In this document: piece by piece, positions 57,357 through 64,000 of the stretch
Position numbering within the stretch: position 1 is the first letter of the stretch
Layout: every line of letters begins with the position of its first letter
From: Thermothelomyces thermophilus ATCC 42464
Lineage: Eukaryota; Ascomycota; Sordariomycetes; Sordariales; Chaetomiaceae
Reading direction: 5' to 3'
Length of the DNA: 64,000 bases
Assembly (NCBI RefSeq): GCF_000226095.1
Contig: NC_016472.1
Span: 8,308,001 to 8,372,000, forward strand
Position numbers and translations under genes: made by a program
The notes under the pieces: generated by a model
Told to the model about the DNA's origin: nothing
The model's input: only the letters and a program-made list of their open reading frames with translations
The model's database searches: none

Positions 57357-58841
57357 CCCAGCAGGAGTCGAAGAGGAGGATTCCTGCCCGGGAGATAGCA
57401 CGGTGCGCTCGTGAATACGGTGCCGGGCAGGCCAAGCAAGCGAAGGAACAAGGCCGAGGATGCGACGGTGAAGCGGTGCTCATGGGCCGGTTTGACTGTA
57501 CTTCCGCTGTTGCCGGTTGGGTGGGTCTGAGCATCCAGCGATGTTCCGTCGCTGAAACGCGAGGCTGAGCTGTCCCCGAGCCTTCCGAGGCGCAGAGGCG
57601 AAAAAGGAAAGAAAACGAGAGAGGCTGATGTTCCGGAAACAAGGACGGGAGGAGCTCGCGATGATTGCGCGGCGGCAGATTGGCGGATGCAGGAAGTCCA
57701 CACCAAAAAGTCGACCCTAGGCGAGTTACACTAGTGTACTCCGTAGTAATCCGTGCATAGTTACATGATAGCGCACTAGTTAGTGTAATCCGTACAGGGT
57801 GCTGCAGTCCACATTCACCATCATTGGGGCCCGGCTCGGCCTTGGAAGCGCGAGTCCAGATGAGCCTCGAAGCTTGCCGTTGATTCGATGCAAGCAGCAG
57901 AGTGGGCTCGCTTGTGGGGTGGCCTACAGAGCAAGGTCGCAGCAGGCTAGGATGCGTGCCGCCCGAAAGATATGGCGATCGTCCGAACTGCAAGCAGATT
58001 CGGCGCTGAATACTTCCCAGCTTTTGGCCCAACAAACACGAATCTGCCGGGTGAGTATCGAGTATCGGTGCAGGTATTCCTGTGAATGAGCGTCGTGCGC
58101 TGACAGCGTCAAATTCAGAAGTGGACCAGACCCGCAACTCACATGGTATTGTACACTACTACCGTGCAACATAAAACGGAAGCGAGACTTCCAGGCTGAT
58201 GAGTACTAGTAGACACGAAACTTTGAAAGTAGAGTGGGTAATAACGTTATATGCAGAGTGTACGGAGTGTTCTGTATCGTCTTGAGTGGACGGAAACCGC
58301 GGGCATGGCCGAGGTTACTCCGTACAACCTACTCTAGCCCCTGTTTGGGTTGCCTTACACAGTACTGTCATGGCCCTCTCTCAGCGTGCAGTATAGCAGT
58401 CCGCCCAAGGAACGACCCCCTAACCGTGCTACAGTACGTTGTGTACTGTATGTATATGTAGGGGGTAGGCTAATATTAGGTGTTGAATGTGTGCTGAGCT
58501 TCTTGCTGGCTCTCTCTGGACGTCAAATTTGGGGGGTGGTGCGGCCTCTGGCTTGGCGGGTCACAGGAGTAGCCTGCTCTGATTCGTCCGCAGTAATCTG
58601 TACTCTAGTGTACACAGTACTCCGTAGTCTTAGCATGCAACTTGCTGCGAGACGCGCCCGTACGCGCACAGTGCATGTTGTCGCATCGACCAACGCTGAC
58701 GCCAACCACCGCCGGAGCTCCCACCACCACCACGACGGCCATTCATTCAACGATAGAGCAATTTCCGAGGTGACATCCATGGTCAGCGACGGATAGCGGC
58801 AGTCGACTAGCCCTTGCGGGGCCGCTGCGGAATGCCAGAGA
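57357..58841. other. Divergent promoter region, PGAP1 and PMS1
   Basis: This is 1485 nt rich in the TACTCCGTA motif (57737-57745, 58316-58324, 58618-58626). No gene was recognised. Confidence 0.5.
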
Positions 58842-61800
58842 ATGGCATCAAGTGCTACAATCAAGGCCATCGAGTCCAGTACAGTGAGTTTGTTTTCCCC
58901 ATTTCGACTCGGCGAGCCGCCCAGTCTCCCTGTACTAACTTCTCGGACAGGTCCATCAAATACAATCCGGCCAAGTTATTGTCGACCTCTGCTCTGTGGC
59001 AAAAGAGCTAGTTGAAAATAGTATCGATGCTGGAGCGACCGCCATCGGTAGGTGACCAAGTGAAGAATGCGCGCACGCACTCATGCCACATCTGGCGCAG
59101 GCTCCGTTGACAGCAGCTTGTTGCAGAGGTCCGCTTCAAAAACCAGGGGCTGGACTCGATCGAAGTTCAGGACAATGGCTCCGGTATTGCGCCGCACAAC
59201 TATGAATCCGTCGCCCTGAAGCACTACACGTCCAAGCTCTCAAGCTACGATGACCTGTCCGAGTTGCAGACCTTCGGCTTCAGAGGGGAGGCGTTGTCCT
59301 CGCTCTGCGCCCTGTCCCGGTTCGCAGTGGTGACATGCACGCAGCAAGACGTGCCGCGTGCGACCAGGCTAGAGTTTGAAACCTCTGGCAAGCTCAAGAG
59401 CACCAGCGTCGTCTCCGGCCAGAGAGGCACCACCGTGATTGTCGAGGACCTCTTCCGCAGCTTGCCTGTCCGTCGCCGCGAACTGGAACGTAATATCAAG
59501 AGGGAATGGGGCAAGGTGATCAGCCTCCTCAACCAATATGCCTGCGTGCAGACTGGCGTCAAGTTCACCGTTTCGCAGCAGCCCACCAAGGGCAAGCGCA
59601 TGATCTTGTTCTCGACCAAGGGGAATTCCACAACACGCGAGAACATTATCAACGTCTTCGGTGTAAAGACCATGAATGCGTTGATACCGATGGACCTCAA
59701 GCTTGAACTGATCCCAACTGCCGGGCCTCTCATCAAGGGCAAGACGCGGGGCGGCGACGGCGGTTCCACCGAGGTTCGTGTGTTAGGGCACGTGTCGCGG
59801 CCTAACCACGGCGAGGGCCGCCAGACACCGGACAGGCAGATGTTTTATGTTAACGGGCGACCTTGCGGATTGCCTCAGTTTGCCAAGGTGTTCAACGAGG
59901 TCTACCGATTATACAACGCATCCCAGTCGCCCTTCATTTTTGCAGATATTCAATTGGACACCCATCTTTACGATGTGAACGTCAGCCCGGACAAGAGGAC
60001 CATCCTGCTGCATGATCAAGGCCAGATGCTTGACAACCTCCGGGAGTCCCTGATCGAGCTATTCGAGACACAAGACGTCACTATTCCCGTGTCCCAGTCA
60101 CAGGGATTGAAGCAAACATCTTTCAAAACAGCAAGCGGCCGGCCATGGACGCCCGCCTCGGCTCGGGTCGGCAAGAGGGACGCTGCTGTGGAACCGCAAC
60201 GATCGGCCGAGCCGACCTCCCCGATACACTCTGGTCAACTAGCGGAAAGGGGAGAAGATGAAGAAAAAGAGCTCAATGACGCTCAGGACGATGCCCAAAG
60301 TACAACCCAGCCAGAAGTGGACGACGAGTCGCGGGCTGGGAAGCAAGCGTCCCCGAAGTCGGCGGGTTCGAAGAAAACTGTGACGCTGTTGTCTCGCTGG
60401 CTTGCAAAAGGAGCCGATGATGATCGGGAGCCTGTTGACCAGGTCACCAGAGCTCAAGGACAAGCAGATGCTGTTTCAAACAACCATACGGATCCCAAAT
60501 CTACCATTTTATCGGCTGATCATTCCCCGAGGGGCTCTGCGGCCGAAGAACGAACGCCCGAAGCGGCCGAGATAGATGAATCTCGCAGGCGGCACCAGGT
60601 CCAGTCTCAACGCGCCGCTCGCCGTTCTCCGACGTCGACTGACGTGATGAGTCCGGGGGAGGAGACACAATCTCGAGGGCCAAGCGGGGAACCCGAGCGG
60701 CCAGTGGCCGCCATCGTCCCTCCGTCTCAATCACCTGCACCGAGAGCAGTCGCTGTGAGTACAGCCCGGCCATTTAAGCGTTCTAGCCAAGAGGTGGCCA
60801 CCATCACGATCGGAGACCACACGGTGACGAGCCTGATTGGAAACCCCACAAAACGGACCAAGGTGGCCGAAGCGCCCAAACTCCCCAAGGTAACGGCGAC
60901 TGGGAAAACGGGAAAGCGGAGCGCGGCGGCTTTGCCCACTTTTGGTGGACGGTTGTCGCAGTTGTTTTCTGCTTCGGCTCGGCCCGGCGATGGACCCGTG
61001 GAAGGAGTTGAAATCGTGGCTCAAGATTCAGATGAGGACATGCAAGAATCTGGAGGGGAGGTCGAGAGAGAGGAGGACGGAGACGGTGAAGAAGAGGAAG
61101 GAGATTCCCTCTTTGTGCCCCAGTCAGAGGTTGCGCAAAGCGAGATGGAGAAGGTGGAGGATGAAGAGGTCGATCTCCCATGCCCTGGACAAGCCGAGGA
61201 CACGGCTTTTCCCAGCAACGCCGATGTTCCCATGGAGTCTGTCGAGGATTTAGTAGCTCGCCGCGACGATGACTCGACGGACGACCATGGTCATTCAGGT
61301 GAAGAGGAACAGAAAGTTCTGGATGGGAAACGCCAGCGGTTGATGGAAGCGGCCGCGGCTGCTTCCGAGAGCACAGGAGAGGGCGAGATGCGATCTCAGC
61401 TGTTTGTCAAGGGGCGGTCGAAACGAAAGGACGCGACTCTCAACCTGGTGCAGCAGGTGAAAACGAGCGCGGATGCTATCCAAAAAAGGATCGCAGCGCT
61501 CACACGCCACTTGCCCCCGCCTCGGCCGAGGGCCTCCCCAGCCGAAAGCGCCGACGGTCTAGAAGCGGAGGATGCGGAGGAAAAGCTGTCGCTAAAGATA
61601 TGCAAATCCGATTTTGGGAGGATGCGCATCGTCGGGCAGTTCAACCTCGGCTTCATCCTTGCTGTGCGCGAAGCCGCATCTTTGGAGGAGGATCGGTCCG
61701 AAGGCGCAGACGACGAGCTTTTCATCATTGACCAGCACGCCTCGGACGAGAAGTACAACTTTGAGCGGCTCCAGGCAACCACAACGGTGCAGTCCCAGCG

Positions 61801-62317
61801 CCTGGTCCAGCCCAAGACCCTGGACCTGACGGCGCTCGAAGAAGAGATCGTCCTCGAGCACCTCCCCGACCTCGAGCGCAACGGGTTCCTGGCGCAGGTC
61901 GACACGTCGGGCGCCAAGCCTGTCGGGTCGCGGGTGCAGCTGCTGAGCCTGCCGCTCAGCCGGGAGACCACCTTCTCGCTGGCGGACTTGGAGGAACTCC
62001 TCTTCCTGTTGGCGGACAACCCGACGTCGAGCGCGAGCACGGTGCCGCGGCCGAGCAAGGTGCGCAAGATGTTTGCCATGCGGGCGTGCCGGAGCAGTAT
62101 CATGATCGGCAAGGCGCTGTCACGGCGGCAGATGGAGACGGTGGTGCGGCACATGGGGGAGATGGAGAAGCCGTGGAACTGCCCGCACGGGCGGCCGACC
62201 ATGAGGCATCTCTGTGGGCTCGGAGCATGGGACGGGAAGGGGTGGGTCGAAGAAGAGGAGCGGCGAACAGACTGGGCCGGGTGGGTGAGGGAGAAGAGAG
62301 AGGAGCAGGATGAGTAG
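58842..62317 (+). CDS. pms1: PMS1, MutL-alpha mismatch-repair endonuclease subunit
   Basis: Exons 58842-58883, 58951-59047 and 59127-62317 give 1109 residues; introns are 67 and 79 nt. Pms1 pairs with Mlh1 to form MutL-alpha, which nicks the new strand in mismatch repair. The N-terminal GHKL ATPase has [14 protein letters not shown]-like motif I (here [14 protein letters not shown]), DNGSGI and [11 protein letters not shown] at 97-107. The transducer domain runs to about 370. A long disordered, Ser/Glu-rich linker (about 380-810) follows. The C-terminal dimerisation and nuclease part has [12 protein letters not shown] starting at Asp915, the metal-binding DQHAx2Ex4E motif, and [11 protein letters not shown] near 1065, with [13 protein letters not shown] second ATG lies 10 nt upstream in another frame; the chosen one gives [21 protein letters not shown], as in homologues. 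Confidence 0.97.
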
Positions 62318-62446
62318 TAGTAGGGCACCTCGCACCCCGCACCCCGGGATCTGCTAGCATGCATATGTTGCCTTGCTCGGTTCTCCCTTAGAAAGATGTA
62401 CTTGGGTAACCCTGCAATCTCAGGGGAGTGGCTGAACATGACAAAG

Positions 62447-62448
<2 letters not shown>

Positions 62449-62484
<36 letters not shown>
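62449..62484 (+). repeat. Homopolymer T36
   Basis: Thirty-six consecutive T residues lie about 130 nt past the PMS1 stop codon. The true length may differ because of sequencing slippage. Confidence 0.85.
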
Positions 62485-62485
<1 letters not shown>

Positions 62486-62754
62486 GACAACACCCACTAC
62501 TACATTTCAGATTCTCCAGATCTAACGGACATAACACTTAGGCTGACATGGGATAACCGTACATTCATCCCATTATCGTTCCCAGTTTCTCAGCCCAGGG
62601 GAAGAAGAAAAAAATCTAGAAAACCAAACCCCTAAAACTCCGAGCACGGGAAGACGGAGAAAAATATTGAACCGACCAACATGCGTTCCTTCCAAGATTT
62701 CCCCCCCCATCCACCAGACAAAATGAGATCCCTCCACCTGAGCTCACCGTTCTA

Positions 62755-62785
62755 CCCCCCCCCCCCCCCCCCAAAAAAAAAAAAA
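62755..62785 (+). repeat. C18 followed by A13
   Basis: Eighteen C residues are directly followed by thirteen A residues, close to the stop codon of the last, minus-strand gene. Confidence 0.85.
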
Positions 62786-62804
62786 TTCCTTGTTGCCCTC
62801 GCCG

Positions 62805-64000
62805 TCAATTCAGAGCCGCGTACCTCGACCACCTGGCCCCCGCCATGCCTTCCTCGGCAACCTTGCCGCTCACGTTCCGGCTCCCGATGGCCCCGCCGCT
62901 GCCCAAGTCGTAATCGTTCCCCGACGACACCACCCGGTTACACCGGGCATCTGCATCTTTCTCCTTCCCACCGCCGCCGCCGCCGCCGCCAACAAAGATG
63001 GGCGGGGTAGCGGCAATGAGCTCGCCGTAGGGCTTTGCGTAAAAGAAGTCGGCGTCGGGCTGGATGGAGCTGTCGCGGTTGCGCGGCTCCCATTCCCGTC
63101 GTCGTCGTCGTTGTCGTTCTTCTTTTTGTTGTTGTTGCTGTTGGTCGGTGATGTCCTGGCTGCCCGAGACGCGGCGGTCGTTGAGGGAGATGGTGGAGAG
63201 GACGGAGGCGCGCAGGCGGGAGAAGGGGGTCCGGGGCCGGCGCGGGGTGGCGGCGGCGCCTTCTTTCTTGGACGCCGGCTTGGAGGCGGGCGGAGTGCTG
63301 GTGGTGATGATCGGGTTGGAACGGAGGGGGTTGGGGTGACGGTTTTCGTCGGTCGTCGTCGTCGTCGTCTTCGTCGTCGGCCGAGGAGACGCGGTGTAGT
63401 TTGCCTCGTTCTCCGAGTCCGAAGAGTCGTCGTCGGAGACGTCGAGGGAGGCGTAGACGGCGCGGTTGCGCTGCTGGGTGCGGTTGATGAGCGATTCCGA
63501 GGCGTACCAGGTCTCGGTGAACTTGGCGGGGCGTGGCTGGTTCGTCTGGGCCGTCTGGGCCGTCTGGGCCGGGGAGACGGCCTCGGCGCGGTAGGAAGGG
63601 ACGGAGCCGGTGCTTGGGCGGGACGCGTGCGTGGAGGTGGGGCAGGAGGTGACGGAGGAGGAGCCCGTCTCGCCGAGGGGGATCTCGGTGTAGGAGGCGC
63701 GGTGCGAGGAGGGGGGGGCGGACATGCGCTTGAAGTCCCGCGAGGTGGTGGCTGAGCTTCGATTGCCGGCGGGGATCTGGTACTGGCGGCTGGGGAGGTT
63801 CAGGCGGGAGTTGTGGGAAGCCGAGGACGCGTCGGAGCCCTGGCGAGTGTGCATGAAGGGGATCGGGGGCGGACGGGAGCTGTCGTCGTCGTACAGGATC
63901 GTGCCGGGCTTCTCGTCCGAGTAGGTCGAATCAGTCGAGGTGGTGGCGACCGACGACTTGTTCCGCTTGTGGGCGCGCGAGGTGAGGTTGGCCTCCAGGG
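62805..64000 (-). CDS. 3' part of a Ser/Thr-rich protein, runs off the window
   Basis: The frame is open from the right window edge to the stop at 62805 and encodes the last 397 or so residues of a larger protein. The ATG at 63854 is not likely to be the start because the frame continues upstream with SYSDEKPG-like, coding-looking sequence (STDSTYSDEKPGTILYDDD). The visible part is disordered: QTAQTAQT repeats from a GGCCGTCTG-type tandem near 63546-63575, a Thr run, a Gln run and a Gly run. Better-ordered short blocks are FTETWYASESLINRTQQRN and RRPRTPFSRLRASVLSTIS. Codon use is consistent with a real gene. I do not recognise the family, and phospho-regulation is only suggested by composition. 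Confidence 0.7.
   Translation of the reverse strand, partial: LEANLTSRAHKRNKSSVATTSTDSTYSDEKPGTILYDDDSSRPPPIPFMHTRQGSDASSASHNSRLNLPSRQYQIPAGNRSSATTSRDFKRMSAPPSSHRASYTEIPLGETGSSSVTSCPTSTHASRPSTGSVPSYRAEAVSPAQTAQTAQTNQPRPAKFTETWYASESLINRTQQRNRAVYASLDVSDDDSSDSENEANYTASPRPTTKTTTTTTDENRHPNPLRSNPIITTSTPPASKPASKKEGAAATPRRPRTPFSRLRASVLSTISLNDRRVSGSQDITDQQQQQQKEERQRRRRREWEPRNRDSSIQPDADFFYAKPYGELIAATPPIFVGGGGGGGGKEKDADARCNRVVSSGNDYDLGSGGAIGSRNVSGKVAEEGMAGARWSRYAALN

Larger units (their letters stand above)
62318..62804. other. Intergenic between convergent genes
   Basis: It contains a T36 tract at 62449-62484 and a C18-A13 run at 62755-62785. No gene was recognised. Confidence 0.5.

Overview
The window is nuclear DNA of a filamentous ascomycete, most likely a Sordariomycete (Sordariales, perhaps Chaetomiaceae). 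This rests on GC-rich genes carrying 0 to 3 short introns of about 51-160 nt with GTATGT/GTGAGT-like donors and CTAAC-like branch sites, and on proteins that read like their Neurospora counterparts: a conventional kinesin of NKIN length with an IAK tail motif, a 151-residue RAD6, and a cystathionine beta-lyase. The species call is inference. I see no transposon, virus-like element, CRISPR array, rRNA or gene cluster. The content is scattered housekeeping genes, one tRNA-Leu and two gene-poor stretches.

Layout. 0.9-2.1 kb: unrecognised protein with three cysteine modules (+). 2.1-5.8 kb: gene-poor. 5.8-7.6 kb: Clr2-like silencing protein (-). 8.3 kb: intron-bearing tRNA-Leu(AAG) (+). 10.3-11.9 kb: SUN-family cell-wall protein with a GPI-type tail (+). 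12.8-14.6 kb: PCI protein of Thp1/PCID2 type (-). 15.1-16.5 kb: acetyl-CoA acetyltransferase with a presequence (-). 17.3-18.0 kb: RAD6/UBC2 (+). 19.2-22.1 kb: kinesin-1 (+). 22.9-24.1 kb: unrecognised multi-pass membrane protein (-). 25.0-26.4 kb: membrane-anchored SDR (+). 27.0-28.2 kb: PPM1 leucine carboxyl methyltransferase (+). 29.0-31.3 kb: SPT3 with a 1.28 kb intron (+). 32.0-33.0 kb: IST1 (+). 34.0-36.2 kb: CCHC zinc-knuckle protein (+). 37.4-38.0 kb: AP-2 sigma (-). 38.6-40.5 kb: nodulin-like MFS transporter (-). 41.5-43.1 kb: SERINC/TMS1 (+). 43.1-46.7 kb: gene-poor. 46.7-48.1 kb: cystathionine beta-lyase (-). 49.1-50.4 kb: MSP1/ATAD1 AAA ATPase (-). 51.0-52.7 kb: CSM1/PCS1 monopolin subunit (+). 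53.8-57.4 kb: GPI inositol-deacylase BST1/PGAP1 (-). 58.8-62.3 kb: PMS1 mismatch-repair protein (+). 62.8 kb to the window end: 3' part of a Ser/Thr-rich protein (-).

The genes do not form one pathway. Themes that recur are chromatin and transcription (Clr2-like, SPT3, PCI protein), ubiquitin and DNA repair (RAD6, PMS1), membrane traffic and organelle quality control (IST1, AP-2 sigma, MSP1, PGAP1, SERINC), and motors and segregation (kinesin, CSM1). Several head-to-head pairs share intergenic promoters (MFS/SERINC, MSP1/CSM1, PGAP1/PMS1, membrane protein/SDR).

Observations most worth a second look are the oversized SPT3 intron with an in-frame open 3' end, a 9-mer TACTCCGTA/TACGGAGTA that recurs only between genes, three telomere-like repeats in gene-flanking DNA, three ACGCGT boxes ahead of CSM1, and length-neutral introns in the zinc-knuckle and SERINC genes that a plain ORF reading misses. 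I did not find an obviously new biological system. The least familiar coding material is the triple-cysteine protein at 0.9-2.1 kb and the zinc-knuckle protein at 34-36 kb.
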